Assembly (NCBI GenBank): GCA_016705325.1
Contig: JADIYJ010000013.1
Coordinates: 124,001-188,000 of the forward strand
From: Pseudomonadota bacterium
Lineage (GTDB): Bacteria > Pseudomonadota > Gammaproteobacteria > Steroidobacterales > Steroidobacteraceae
Reading direction: 5' to 3'
DNA: 64,000 nt
In this document: positions 1 through 8,905 of the stretch, piece by piece
Position numbering within the stretch: position 1 is the stretch's first letter
Layout of the letters: the number at the start of each line of letters is the position of its first letter
The notes under the pieces: generated by a model
The model's input: only the letters and a program-made list of their open reading frames with translations
Databases searched by the model: none
What the model was told of the DNA's origin: nothing
Program-made: the position numbers and the translations under genes

Positions 1-194
1 AGTTCAGTCCCGGCGACGTCACGGTCTCGCCGGACTGGCAGGGCGGCTTCTTCTGCCCCTGCCACGGTTCCAAGTTCGACATCTCGGGGCGCGTGTTCAA
101 GAACGTCCCGGCGCCGACGAACCTCCCCGTCCCGCCGTACCAGTTCGTGACCGATAACCGCATCCTGATCGGCGCTGAGAAGGGGAACGCGTGA
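1..194 (+). CDS. petA: Ubiquinol-cytochrome c reductase Rieske iron-sulfur subunit (3' end only)
   Basis: C-terminal end of the Rieske subunit of the cytochrome bc1 complex, which passes electrons from quinol to cytochrome c1 on the periplasmic side of the inner membrane. The visible 63 residues hold the second cluster-binding box, CPCHGS, followed by the usual proline-rich tail ([13 protein letters not shown]). The first box and the membrane anchor lie upstream of the window. The TGA stop overlaps the ATG of the cytochrome b gene by one base, so the two are translationally coupled. The identity is secure because of the motif and the following petB and petC genes. Confidence 0.95.
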   Translation, partial: FSPGDVTVSPDWQGGFFCPCHGSKFDISGRVFKNVPAPTNLPVPPYQFVTDNRILIGAEKGNA

Positions 195-1468
195 TGAGCA
201 GCAGTAACGCGGCCGCGAAGACGGCCACGAAATCCGGTGGCGGCATGCTGTCCGGCCTGACAACGTGGATCGACGAGCGCTTCCCGCTGACGGCTCTGTG
301 GAAATCGCAGGTGTCCGAGTACTACGCGCCGAAGAACATGAACTTCTGGTACTACTTCGGCTCGCTCGCCCTGGTCGTGCTGGTGATCCAGATTCTCTCG
401 GGCCTGTTCCTGACGATGAACTACAAGCCGTCGTCCGCCGACGCCTTCGGCTCCGTCGAATACATCATGCGCGACGTGGAGTGGGGCTGGCTGATCCGCT
501 ACATCCATTCGACCGGCGCCTCGGCGTTCTTCATCGTCGTCTACCTGCACATGTTCCGCGCGCTGCTGTACGGGTCGTACCAGAAACCGCGCGAGCTGCT
601 GTGGATCTTCGGCATGCTGATCTACTTCGCGCTGATGGCCGAAGGCTTCTTCGGCTACCTCCTCCCCTGGGGCAACATGTCCTACTGGGGCGCGCAGGTA
701 ATCGTGTCGCTGTTCGGCGCCATCCCGGTGGTCGGTGATTCGCTCACCGAATGGATCCGCGGCGATTTCTACATCTCGGACGTCACGCTGAACCGCTTCT
801 TCGCACTGCACGTGGTTGCAATCCCGTTCGCGCTCGTCTTCCTCGTGATCGCGCACCTGATGGCGCTGCACGAGGTGGGCTCGAACAACCCGGACGGCGT
901 CGAGATCAAGAAGGTCAAGGGGCCGGACGGCATCCCGCTCGACGGCATCGCGTTCCACCCGTATTACACGGTCAAGGACATGGTCGGCCTCGGAGTCTTC
1001 CTGATCCTGTTCGCGCTGGTCATCTTCTTCGCGCCGACGCTGGGCGGGTACTTCCTCGAGAACGCCAATTTCGACCCCGCAAACTCGCTGCAGACTCCGC
1101 CGCACATCGCGCCGGTGTGGTACTTCACGCCGTTCTACGCAATCCTGCGCGCCGTTCCGAGCAAGCCGCTCGGCGCCGCGCTGATGGGCATCGCCGTCGT
1201 GCTGTTCGTCTTCCTGCCCTGGCTCGACCGCGGCAAGGTCAAGTCGATCCGCTACCGCGGTCCGCTCTTCAAGTTCTTCCTGTACTCGTTCGCGATCAGC
1301 TTCCTGGCCCTGGGCTATCTCGGCATGCAGCCGCCGACGCCGGCGTTCACGCTCGCAGCGCGCGTCTTCACGGTCATCTACTTCGCGTTCTTCCTGCTGA
1401 TGCCGTGGTACACGAGCATCGACAAGACCAAGCCCGTGCCGACGAGGGTCACCTACCATGCGCATTGA
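194..1468 (+). CDS. petB: Cytochrome b subunit of the bc1 complex
   Basis: Membrane subunit that binds two b haems and forms the Qo and Qi quinone sites. The 424-residue product has the expected length for a one-piece cytochrome b and many hydrophobic helices. The candidate haem ligands are His105, His119, His206 and His221. The Qo motif at residues 307-310 reads PVWY, so the glutamate of the common PEWY motif is a valine; this is a known variant in part of the Proteobacteria. I chose the ATG overlapping the petA stop; a GTG one codon earlier is also possible. The next gene starts inside its last codons. Confidence 0.97.
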   Translation: MSSSNAAAKTATKSGGGMLSGLTTWIDERFPLTALWKSQVSEYYAPKNMNFWYYFGSLALVVLVIQILSGLFLTMNYKPSSADAFGSVEYIMRDVEWGWLIRYIHSTGASAFFIVVYLHMFRALLYGSYQKPRELLWIFGMLIYFALMAEGFFGYLLPWGNMSYWGAQVIVSLFGAIPVVGDSLTEWIRGDFYISDVTLNRFFALHVVAIPFALVFLVIAHLMALHEVGSNNPDGVEIKKVKGPDGIPLDGIAFHPYYTVKDMVGLGVFLILFALVIFFAPTLGGYFLENANFDPANSLQTPPHIAPVWYFTPFYAILRAVPSKPLGAALMGIAVVLFVFLPWLDRGKVKSIRYRGPLFKFFLYSFAISFLALGYLGMQPPTPAFTLAARVFTVIYFAFFLLMPWYTSIDKTKPVPTRVTYHAH

Positions 1469-2219
1469 TCGCCACAAGCAGAAGATCCTCGCGTTCGTCG
1501 CGGCGCTGGTCGCGCTGCCGTCCGTCGCCCTGGCCGCGGGAGGCGAGACGCACGTCGAAAAGGCCAACAACGACATCCACAACCAGGCGTCGTTGCAGCG
1601 GGGTGCAAGGAATTTCGTCAACTACTGCCTCGCGTGCCATTCGGCCAGGTACGTGCGTTACAACCGCGTTGCGGCCGACATCGGCCTCACCGAGCAGCAG
1701 ATGGTCGAAAACCTGCTCTGGTCCGGCGAGTCGCCGCACTCGACCATGACCAACGGTCTGCATGCTGACGACGGCAAGCAGTGGTTCGGCGTGGCGCCGC
1801 CCGATCTGTCGCTGATCGCTCGCAGCAAGGGAACGGACTACGTGTACACGTTCCTGAGGTCGTTTTACGCGGACCCGGCCAAGGGCACCGGCGTCAACAA
1901 CCTGTCGCTGCCCGGTACGGCGATGCCGCACGTGCTGTGGGAACTGCAGGGCACGCAGGAAGCCGTCTGGGAAGGCCAGACGGACGCACAGGGCAACGTG
2001 CAGAAGCACTTCAAGGAATTCACGCTGGCCAGTCCCGGCAAGCTGACCCCTGAGGAATACGACGCCTTCGTTCGTGATACCGTCAACTTCCTCGAGTACA
2101 TCGGTGAGCCGGTGCAGGCCAGGCGCCAGGCGCTCGGCTACTGGGTCATCGCGTTCCTGGTGTTCTTCACGCTGCTCGCGTACGCGCTCAAGAAGGAATA
2201 CTGGAAGGACGTGAAGTAA
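1458..2219 (+). CDS. petC: Cytochrome c1
   Basis: Membrane-anchored c-type cytochrome of the bc1 complex; it takes electrons from the Rieske protein and gives them to soluble cytochrome c. The 253-residue precursor has an N-terminal signal peptide ending near ALAAGG, one haem attachment site CLACH at residues 57-61, a methionine-ligand region (GTAMPHVLW) in the middle and a single C-terminal membrane anchor starting near GYWVIAFLV. The start overlaps the end of petB by 11 bases. It closes the petABC operon and is followed by a hairpin. Confidence 0.96.
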   Translation: MRIDRHKQKILAFVAALVALPSVALAAGGETHVEKANNDIHNQASLQRGARNFVNYCLACHSARYVRYNRVAADIGLTEQQMVENLLWSGESPHSTMTNGLHADDGKQWFGVAPPDLSLIARSKGTDYVYTFLRSFYADPAKGTGVNNLSLPGTAMPHVLWELQGTQEAVWEGQTDAQGNVQKHFKEFTLASPGKLTPEEYDAFVRDTVNFLEYIGEPVQARRQALGYWVIAFLVFFTLLAYALKKEYWKDVK

Positions 2220-2235
2220 GCCGGCCAAGGCCGGC
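2220..2235 (+). terminator. Hairpin directly after petC
   Basis: A perfect 7-bp stem with a two-base loop (GCCGGCC-AA-GGCCGGC) begins at the base after the petC stop. There is no strong U-tract, so it may only attenuate or protect the message before sspA. The 2236-2364 spacer has a second imperfect stem around GGTCCCCA/TGGGGCC. Confidence 0.45.
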
Positions 2236-2367
2236 GCGGTCCCCATCGTCTCCTCCGTGGGGCCTGATTGAGGCGCCACGCGGAGCGGCCGGGGAACTGC
2301 AGCCATCGCCGAGCGCGCAGCCTGTCGCGGGGGTTCGCGCTGCTGGCCAAGGAGGCTCCTCAGCGTG

Positions 2368-3003
2368 ATGACGCTCTATTCACGAGCCGTGGACGCGCGC
2401 TGTCACCGCGTGCGGTTTGTGCTGGCAGAGAAGGCGCTCGCGACTCGCATCGTCGAAGCCGACCTCGTGCGTCCGCCCGAGGACCTGATCGACCTCAATC
2501 CATACCAGACCGTGCCGACGCTGGTGGACCGCGAGGTCGTGGTCTACGAGCCCAACATCATCTGCGAGTACATCGACGAGCGCTTCCCGCATCCCTCGAT
2601 GGCGTCGACGGATCCCGGTGCGCGTGCGCATGCGCGGCTCGCGCTGCGTCGCATCGAGCAGGAGTGGTATGCAGTCGCGGACACGCTCGAGCCAGGTTCG
2701 GGAGCCGACCGTCGCGACAAGGACCGTGCGCGCAGGATGTTGACGGAGAGCATCCTGGCGTCGGAGCCGCTGTTCCGCATGCGGCCGTGGTTCCTGTCGG
2801 ACCAGTTTTCGCAGCTCGATGCGGCGGTCGCCCCGATCCTGTGGCGCCTGTCGCGATGGGACGTCGATGCAGCGGCAATCACGGCGGCGGCCCCCTCGGT
2901 CGACAAGTACGCGATGAAGGTCTTTGCCCGTCCAGCTTTCCAGCGCAGCCTCAGCGACGCGGAGCGCGACATGCGTAATCCGCCGTCGTCGACGCGGCGC
3001 TGA
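2368..3003 (+). CDS. sspA: Stringent starvation protein A (GST-fold RNA polymerase-associated regulator)
   Basis: SspA binds RNA polymerase and alters promoter choice during starvation and acid stress. The 211-residue product has a glutathione-S-transferase-like layout: an N-terminal thioredoxin fold with the conserved stretches VRFVLAEKAL, DLIDLNPYQTVPTLVDRE and ICEYIDERFPHP, then an all-helical domain ending LSDAERDMR. A strong ribosome site AAGGAGG lies at 2349-2355. A GTG one codon upstream at 2365 has better spacing and is a possible alternative start. The gene follows petABC and precedes sspB, a standard order in Beta- and Gammaproteobacteria. Confidence 0.94.
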   Translation: MTLYSRAVDARCHRVRFVLAEKALATRIVEADLVRPPEDLIDLNPYQTVPTLVDREVVVYEPNIICEYIDERFPHPSMASTDPGARAHARLALRRIEQEWYAVADTLEPGSGADRRDKDRARRMLTESILASEPLFRMRPWFLSDQFSQLDAAVAPILWRLSRWDVDAAAITAAAPSVDKYAMKVFARPAFQRSLSDAERDMRNPPSSTRR

Positions 3004-3108
3004 GGCCCGGCAACTCTTGCTCCCGTCCCGCTGTTGCGTGCCGCGCGGCATACTGGCGCCGTGACGACGAGCAGCACACCCCCGGCTCCGCCTGCGTCGG
3101 GGCCGCCG

Positions 3109-3546
3109 ATGAAGGCGCGCCGGCCCTATCTGCTGCGCGCCATCCACGAGTGGATCTCGGACAGTCTCTGCACGCCCCATCTGGTCGTCGACGCTAACGC
3201 CACGGGCGTCGAAGTGCCGCGGCAGTACGTCAAGGACGGCAAGATCGTGTTGAACGTAAGCTTGAGCGCGACCGCGAACCTGCGTCTCGGCAACGAGGAA
3301 GTCAGCTTCAGCGGGCGATTCGGCGGCACCAGCATGTCGGTGCGCGTGCCGATCATCGCCGTGCTCGCGATCTATGCGCGCGAAACCGGGCAGGGCATGA
3401 TCTTCGCGGAAGACGATGCGGATTCGCCGTCGCAGTCGTCGACGGGCGGTACCGCGAGTGCACCGGGTTCTCCGGACGACGATCCGGGGCCGAAGCCGAC
3501 CTCGCCGGCCGACAGTCGGCGCGCGCGGTTCAAGGTCGTGAAGTAG
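3109..3546 (+). CDS. sspB: ClpXP protease specificity-enhancing factor SspB
   Basis: SspB tethers ssrA-tagged and other substrates to the ClpXP protease. The conserved core starts RRPYLLRAIHEWI and continues through TPHLVVD, DGKIVLN, a RFGG motif and VLAIYARETGQGM. A flexible acidic and proline-rich linker follows, and the extreme C terminus RFKVVK matches the short ClpX-docking tail of the family. I chose the ATG four residues before the conserved core. A GTG at 3061 would add 16 Pro/Ser-rich residues, but neither start has a clear ribosome site. It belongs with sspA. Confidence 0.92.
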   Translation: MKARRPYLLRAIHEWISDSLCTPHLVVDANATGVEVPRQYVKDGKIVLNVSLSATANLRLGNEEVSFSGRFGGTSMSVRVPIIAVLAIYARETGQGMIFAEDDADSPSQSSTGGTASAPGSPDDDPGPKPTSPADSRRARFKVVK

Positions 3547-3587
3547 CTGGCCGCTCGCCGAGCCGGCGACGCGAGCGGTGGTAGCTG

Positions 3588-4622
3588 TCAGGCGCGGGGC
3601 CCGGGTCTCCGCCGCGCTCGCGTCGACGCATGAGACCAGGTCCCGGCCGGCGCGCGTGACGTGGGCCTTGGCCGCCAGCGCTCGAGCAGCACCAGTTCCT
3701 GCTCCGTGAAGGCACGTTCCGCCTCGAGCACGTATTCGCGGAAGCGTACGCCAGCCGCGGTGAGTGGCTGGCCCTTGAGCTGGACGATGCCGTACCGCGT
3801 GGCGAGGTGAGGCTCCGAGCCGAGCACCACCAGCCGTCCGCCCTCGAGTTCGTCTGCCACGCTGGCGAGCGGAGCCACCATCAGGGCATCCGACCCGAGC
3901 ACGATCTTCCGGACGGCGTCCAACGCGTTGAACTCCAGTGCCGGGAAGACCCGGTACGCTGCGGTCGCATCCGGCGAGCGGCGCTGCGCCAACCGGATCG
4001 GTTCGAGAGATCGGGGCGGGATCCGCGTCAGCGACGCGTAGGGATAGGCGAAACCGTCCGCGAGCCCCAATGGGCCGCGGCCGGCGAGCGGGTGTTCGCG
4101 GCGGGCAATGATAAAGGTCGGATGCGATGCGAGCGGCTCGATATCGAGGTCGTTCTCGCTGCCGAACGTGCTGAACTCCGCGACGAAGAACTCGATTTCT
4201 CGCGCCCTGAGCCGGCGCAGCAGCTCGTCCCAGTCGCGCATCATCATGCGCACGACGATACGCGGGTAATCGGCCACGAACCGGGCGAGCGCGTCGGCGA
4301 GCATGGACTGGGCGGGGAACGGGCCGCCACCCACATGCAGGTGGCCGCTCTGCAGACCGCGTTCGTTCACCAGGTCACGGTCGAGGTCGTCGGTGAGCTG
4401 TGCGATCTGGCGGACCCGGGCGATGAAAACGTGGCCGCCGTCGGTCGGATCGACGCCGCTTGCCGTGCGGACGAACAGACTGCTGCCGATTTCGCGCTCC
4501 ACCGATTGGATGCTGCGCGAGAGCGCTGACTGGCTGAGTCCGAGTGCTGTCGCCGCGCGCGCGAAGCTGCCGTGCTCGGCGAGGGCGATCACGTGGCGCA
4601 TGTGACGGACTTCGAGCGGCAT
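3588..4622 (-). CDS. LysR-family transcriptional regulator, divergent from the sulfatase gene
   Basis: A one-component regulator of 344 residues. Residues 1-60 form the winged helix-turn-helix (RHMRHVIALAEHGSF, AATALGLSQSALSRSI, VEREIGSSLFVR); the rest is a periplasmic-binding-protein-like effector domain. I start at MPLEVRHMRH because the domain begins there; upstream in-frame ATGs lie in what looks like operator DNA. The divergent neighbour is an alkylsulfatase-type hydrolase, so it probably controls that gene and possibly its own; the ligand is unknown. The last ~25 residues are Arg/Pro-rich and not typical of the family. Confidence 0.9.
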   Translation of the reverse strand: MPLEVRHMRHVIALAEHGSFARAATALGLSQSALSRSIQSVEREIGSSLFVRTASGVDPTDGGHVFIARVRQIAQLTDDLDRDLVNERGLQSGHLHVGGGPFPAQSMLADALARFVADYPRIVVRMMMRDWDELLRRLRAREIEFFVAEFSTFGSENDLDIEPLASHPTFIIARREHPLAGRGPLGLADGFAYPYASLTRIPPRSLEPIRLAQRRSPDATAAYRVFPALEFNALDAVRKIVLGSDALMVAPLASVADELEGGRLVVLGSEPHLATRYGIVQLKGQPLTAAGVRFREYVLEAERAFTEQELVLLERWRPRPTSRAPAGTWSHASTRARRRPGPRA

Positions 4623-4626
4623 GCAC

Positions 4627-4660
4627 TGCATTCTACCTTGGGCATGCATGGAATGCATTC
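4627..4660. promoter_or_regulatory. Candidate LysR operator: palindrome GAATGCATTC plus a TGCATTC half-site
   Basis: Just upstream of the regulator start lies the perfect 10-bp palindrome GAATGCATTC (4651-4660), with a further TGCATTC copy at 4627-4633 that forms an inverted pair with its GAATGCA half. Position and symmetry suit an autoregulatory LysR binding region, but binding is inferred. Confidence 0.5.
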
Positions 4661-4681
4661 AACGAACAGAAATTTACTTTT

Positions 4682-4696
4682 GTTGCATGCTGCAAC
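4682..4696. promoter_or_regulatory. Candidate LysR T-N11-A box between regulator and sulfatase
   Basis: GTTGCA-TGC-TGCAAC is a 6-bp inverted repeat with a 3-base centre and contains the T-N11-A spacing typical of LysR-type boxes. It lies about 240 bases before the sulfatase start. In the remaining spacer to 4932 I see no clear sigma-70 promoter and no small gene. Confidence 0.45.
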
Positions 4697-4932
4697 GTGG
4701 GGGTACCAGCCGCCACCTGGATTGTCGATGCGGTTCAATGTCTTTTCTCACGGCGTCCTGTCAGCAGCGGCAGGAGTTTGCGGCGCAATCCAGCCATGCG
4801 CGGGCTGCATGTCTTGATCATCGTGACACGTTGCGCGCATGATTGGTCGGATAGGCGGCCAGTGACCACCACGCCGCGACGCGCGGCTTCGCACGCGCGA
4901 CGACCCACGACCACCCAGGGAGACCGCATCTC

Positions 4933-6996
4933 ATGACTCGCATGCTGAGCCTGGCGCTCGCGTTGACTTTTGCCTGCGCCGCCGCGTCGACGTACGCAGC
5001 CGACGCCCCGGCGCACTTCGATCCGCAGGGCAAGCCGCCGTCGACCTTCACGCTCGAACTGCGCAACGGAGTCAAGGCGCAACTGCCGTTCGCGGACAAG
5101 CGCGATTTCGACGAGGCGGCGCGTGGCTTCGTCGCCGCGCCGCCGTACAAGCAGATCATGGCCGACGCGGGCAACGTCGCCTGGGACATGGGCAGCTACC
5201 AGTGGCTGCTATCCGGCCAGGACTTCCCGAGCATCCATCCCTCGCTACAGCGCCAGGCCGTGCTCAACATGGCCTATGGCCTGTATGAAGTGGTGCCGGG
5301 CCGCATCTACCAGGTGCGCGGCTACGACCTGGCCAACATCAGCTTCATCAAGGGCGACACCGGCTGGATCATCTTCGACCCGCTGACCGCCGCGGAGACG
5401 GCGCGGGCCGCGCTCGAGTTTATCAACGAGAAGCTCGGCAAGAGACCGGTGGTCGGCGTCGTGTACTCGCACACGCATGTGGACCACTGGGCCGGCGTGC
5501 GCGGCGTCGTGGACGAGGCAGACGTCGTGAGCGGTAAGGTCATGCTGATCGCTCCTTCGGGCTTCATGGACCACGCGATCTCGGAGAACGTATTCGCCGG
5601 CACCGCGATGTCGCGGCGCACGCAGTGGCAGTACGCCACGCTGCTGCAGCGCAACCCGCACGGCCACGTCGACCAGGCGATCGGCAAGAACGCCGCCAAT
5701 GGCTCGGTCGGCCTGATCGCACCCAATCACCTGATAACCAAGGACATCGAGGAAGTCACGCTTGACGGCGTGAAGATGGTGTTCCAGGACGTTTCAGACA
5801 CTGAGGCGCCGGTCGAGCTGAACACGTACTTCCCGCAGTTCAAGGCGCTGTGGTCGTCGGAGGTCGTCACCGGCACGATCCACAACATCTACACGCTGCG
5901 CGGCGCGGCGGTGCGCAACGCGCTCAACTGGTCCAAGGAGATCAACGAGGCGCTGTTCAGGTTTGGCGACGAGGTCGAGGTGATGTTCGCCTCGCACAGC
6001 TGGCCGCGCTGGGGCAATGCCCGCATCGGGGAGGTGCTGCGCACCCAGCGGGACGCCTACGCCAACCTCAACAACCAGACGCTGCACTACGTGAACCAGG
6101 GCGTGACGATCAACGAGATCCACAACGTCTACGAGGTTCCGCCGAGCCTCGAGCAGAGCTGGGCGGCGCGCAGCTACCACGGCGACGTGCAGAACAACGT
6201 GCGCGGCGTCGTCAACCGCTTCATCGGGCACTTCGACGGCAACCCGGTCAACCTGATCCCGCTGTCGCCGTCGGATTCGGCGCCGCTGTACGTCGAGATG
6301 ATGGGCGGCTCCGACAAGATCCTCGCCAGGGGCAAGGAACTGAACGGACAGGGTAAGTACCTGCTGGCGTCCGAGATCCTCGACAAGCTGGTGTTCGCCG
6401 AACCGAAGAATCAGCCGGCGCGCCAGCTGCTGGCCGACGCCTACGAGCAGCTCGGCTACCAGTCGGAGAGCACCAGCACCCGCAACACGTTTCTGCAGGG
6501 TGCGTTCGAGCTGCGCCACGGTCTGCCGGGCGGCAGCGCGCCGCGTTCGATGACGCCGGATGTCGTGCGCGCGATGAGCACCGAGCAGTGGCTCGACTTC
6601 CTCGGCATCAGCATGGATCCGAAGAAATCCGCGGGCCTGAACTACAAGATCAACCTCGTGACCCCTGACAACGGCGAAAAGTATGCGGTCGAGCTCGAGA
6701 ACGCGACGCTCACCAACATCAAGGGCTTCCAGGTGCCGAAGCCGGACCTGACGATCACCGTCAACCGTGCGGACCTCACCCGGATCATGATGGGCGTGGC
6801 GTCCTTCGACCAGCTCGCGGACGAGGGCAAGGCCCGCCTCGAGGGCGACCGCGCGATCATCCACAAGCTGCGCGACCTGATGGTCACTTTCACGCCGGAC
6901 TTCGAGATCCTGCCGGGTACTGCACCGACCGAGCGCCAGGTGCCGCCCGGGCGGTCGTTCGCGCTGCCGGCGAGCGGTCTGACGCAGTCAGATTGA
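4933..6996 (+). CDS. Alkyl/aryl-sulfatase, metallo-beta-lactamase type (SdsA1-like), secreted
   Basis: Likely hydrolyses sulfate esters such as primary or secondary alkyl sulfates in the periplasm or outside the cell. The 687-residue precursor has a signal peptide (cleavage near TYAADA), then a metallo-beta-lactamase domain with the zinc motif HTHVDH at residues 180-185. The second metal-site region includes DTEAPVEL and SSEVVTGTIHNIYTLRG; classic members have an ENATHTLHN-like stretch here, so the active site deviates somewhat. The later helical dimerisation region and the C-terminal SCP2-like domain are both recognisable. It is divergent from the LysR gene. The family is secure; the substrate is inferred. 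Confidence 0.88.
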   Translation: MTRMLSLALALTFACAAASTYAADAPAHFDPQGKPPSTFTLELRNGVKAQLPFADKRDFDEAARGFVAAPPYKQIMADAGNVAWDMGSYQWLLSGQDFPSIHPSLQRQAVLNMAYGLYEVVPGRIYQVRGYDLANISFIKGDTGWIIFDPLTAAETARAALEFINEKLGKRPVVGVVYSHTHVDHWAGVRGVVDEADVVSGKVMLIAPSGFMDHAISENVFAGTAMSRRTQWQYATLLQRNPHGHVDQAIGKNAANGSVGLIAPNHLITKDIEEVTLDGVKMVFQDVSDTEAPVELNTYFPQFKALWSSEVVTGTIHNIYTLRGAAVRNALNWSKEINEALFRFGDEVEVMFASHSWPRWGNARIGEVLRTQRDAYANLNNQTLHYVNQGVTINEIHNVYEVPPSLEQSWAARSYHGDVQNNVRGVVNRFIGHFDGNPVNLIPLSPSDSAPLYVEMMGGSDKILARGKELNGQGKYLLASEILDKLVFAEPKNQPARQLLADAYEQLGYQSESTSTRNTFLQGAFELRHGLPGGSAPRSMTPDVVRAMSTEQWLDFLGISMDPKKSAGLNYKINLVTPDNGEKYAVELENATLTNIKGFQVPKPDLTITVNRADLTRIMMGVASFDQLADEGKARLEGDRAIIHKLRDLMVTFTPDFEILPGTAPTERQVPPGRSFALPASGLTQSD

Positions 6997-7032
6997 TCCA
7001 GCACGAGGTTGCAGCCAGTGCAGGTCATTCCG

Positions 7033-7779
7033 ATGGCACGAGCTCAACGTCGCTCGTTCGCTCTCGTCGCGATCGCGCTGCTGGCGACGGTCTCGCCGGC
7101 GCAGGCCGAGTCGCCGGCGAGCGACTGGCGCCAGACCGTGTTCCTGTACGGCATGGGAGCGATGATCGAAGGCGATGCCCAGGTCGGGCCCCTGCAGGTG
7201 CCGGTCGACGTGGGGCTGTCGGACTTCTTCGACGTCCTCAAGTTCGGTGGCATGGCGGCGTACCGGGTCGAGAACGACGACTGGTCGTTCTCCGGGGACG
7301 TCACCTACATGAACCTCGGCGGCAGCAAGGTCACGCAGCAGGGCCGCGCCAGCGCGGGCCTCGACGTCGAGCAACTGACCGTCATGGCGACCGCCGGTCG
7401 CCGCATCCTGCCGCACCTCGAGGCCCTGGTCTCGCTCGCCTATTTTGATGTCGATGCCGACCTGCGGGTCAGGCTGCTGCAGCAGGTCAGGACCGCGGGC
7501 CGCGAGGCCAGCTGGGTCGACGCGCTGATCGGTCTCAACTACGAAGTGCCGTTGGGCAGCAAGTGGCGCTACACGCTGCGCGGCGACATCGGCGGCCTCG
7601 GCGCAGATCTCACGTGGCATGCGCTGACCAAGTTCACCTACCAGAGCTCCGAGCGTTTCGGCTGGTTTGCCGGCTATCGCGTCATCGCCTACGACTATAA
7701 AGATGGGCAGGGCCTCAACTACCAGCACTACGACCTGCGCCAGCACGGGCCCGGCCTGGGCGTCTCGATCTCGTTCTGA
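7033..7779 (+). CDS. Predicted outer-membrane beta-barrel protein
   Basis: Starts 36 bases after the sulfatase stop. The 248-residue product has a signal peptide (LVAIALLATVSPAQA) and then alternating polar/aromatic strands, ending in the aromatic-terminated strand GPGLGVSISF typical of outer-membrane barrels. It resembles the uncharacterised barrel family in which glycine-rich strands describe a 'model' of the barrel. It may supply passage or membrane adaptation linked to the sulfatase, but only gene order suggests this. I chose ATG 7033 because the signal peptide begins there; a TTG at 7009 is in frame. Confidence 0.7.
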   Translation: MARAQRRSFALVAIALLATVSPAQAESPASDWRQTVFLYGMGAMIEGDAQVGPLQVPVDVGLSDFFDVLKFGGMAAYRVENDDWSFSGDVTYMNLGGSKVTQQGRASAGLDVEQLTVMATAGRRILPHLEALVSLAYFDVDADLRVRLLQQVRTAGREASWVDALIGLNYEVPLGSKWRYTLRGDIGGLGADLTWHALTKFTYQSSERFGWFAGYRVIAYDYKDGQGLNYQHYDLRQHGPGLGVSISF

Positions 7780-7831
7780 TACGTTTCATGCAACAGCGTC
7801 GTTCGCAAGTCGATTACAGGCAAGGATCCGC

Positions 7832-8905
7832 ATGAGTACACCCCGTCGCTACCGGTCACTGGTCGCACTGCTGGCCGTCAGCGTGGCGCCGACGGCCATG
7901 GCCATCGAACCCATCCCGTCGACGCCGGGTTGGCGCGGATTTGTCGTGGCCGGCGGCGGATATGTCGACCTCAAGAGCAACCTGGTCGCCGGCAACAACC
8001 TGATCGACATCGGTCAGCCGGTCATCAGCTCCGTGACACAGCGCCCGCAGAGCGACGACACCTTCCACCCGCTCGTCACGGGCGAGGTCAACTACACCTT
8101 CGGCAACGGCTGGCAGGCCTTCTTCGGCACCTCGCTCGAGGACGCGGTCACGCTCGACGGCGTGACGCAGCTCGGGGCGCGCAAGGACATGGGGTCCGCC
8201 GGCGTCCTGCAGGGCGGTTTCCTGTTCAGCGGCATTCCCACGCAGGTCTGGGAGGATCCGTACGCGGAGGGAGTGCAGCGCCACGAGACCGATCGCGAAT
8301 CCACCGGACTGCGCCTGCGGTGGGACCGCGTGCTCGGCACCGCGCTCGAACTGACGTTCTCCTACCGCGACATCTCCATCGACACCGAACGCAGCGGCGC
8401 AGGCGTCACGAGCGTCGCCTGTGATACGGCCTGCCAGGACCTGCTGCGGCGTGACGGCGACCAGTACCACTTCGACGCGTCCTACCTGTTCCGGCTGGGC
8501 GAAGGCCAGCGTCACCTCGTGCGGCCCATGATTCGCTACACGATCGACGACCGCGACGGTGAAGCGATCAGCGGCGATGCGTACCGGGTGCAGTTGAGCT
8601 ACATCTTCCTGGGCCAGGGTTACAACATCGCGAGCAACGTCGCGTTCGGGAGTGCGAGCCAGGACGCAAGCAATCCGATCTTCGGTCGCAAGACCGATTC
8701 CGACCGTTTCGCCATCGATACCACGCTGTTCTACCGGTTGCCGACCGCCAGCGGACGCTGGCAGGCGGTGGGCAGCGTCCTGTGGGGTGAGGACGACTCC
8801 GCAGTGGATTTCCACGATTCGGAGGTCACGTCGGTCAGCGTCGGCCTGATGTACCGATTCGGTGCGCGCGTTCCGGTTGCAGTTCCTGCTGAGCCGCAGC
8901 TCTAG
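7832..8905 (+). CDS. DUF2860-family outer-membrane-type protein
   Basis: A 357-residue protein with a signal peptide (VALLAVSVAPTAMA) and a body resembling DUF2860 proteins: GWRGFVVAGGGYVDLKSN near the start, FHPLVTGEVNYTFGNGWQAFFGTS, then VWEDPYAEGVQRHETDRE and a DTERSG segment. The many amphipathic strands and the terminal VGLMYRFG suggest a barrel. The function of the family is not established. A ribosome site AAGGA precedes the ATG. Its stop overlaps that of the convergent yraN gene by two bases, so the accessory block abuts the conserved backbone here. Confidence 0.75.
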   Translation: MSTPRRYRSLVALLAVSVAPTAMAIEPIPSTPGWRGFVVAGGGYVDLKSNLVAGNNLIDIGQPVISSVTQRPQSDDTFHPLVTGEVNYTFGNGWQAFFGTSLEDAVTLDGVTQLGARKDMGSAGVLQGGFLFSGIPTQVWEDPYAEGVQRHETDRESTGLRLRWDRVLGTALELTFSYRDISIDTERSGAGVTSVACDTACQDLLRRDGDQYHFDASYLFRLGEGQRHLVRPMIRYTIDDRDGEAISGDAYRVQLSYIFLGQGYNIASNVAFGSASQDASNPIFGRKTDSDRFAIDTTLFYRLPTASGRWQAVGSVLWGEDDSAVDFHDSEVTSVSVGLMYRFGARVPVAVPAEPQL

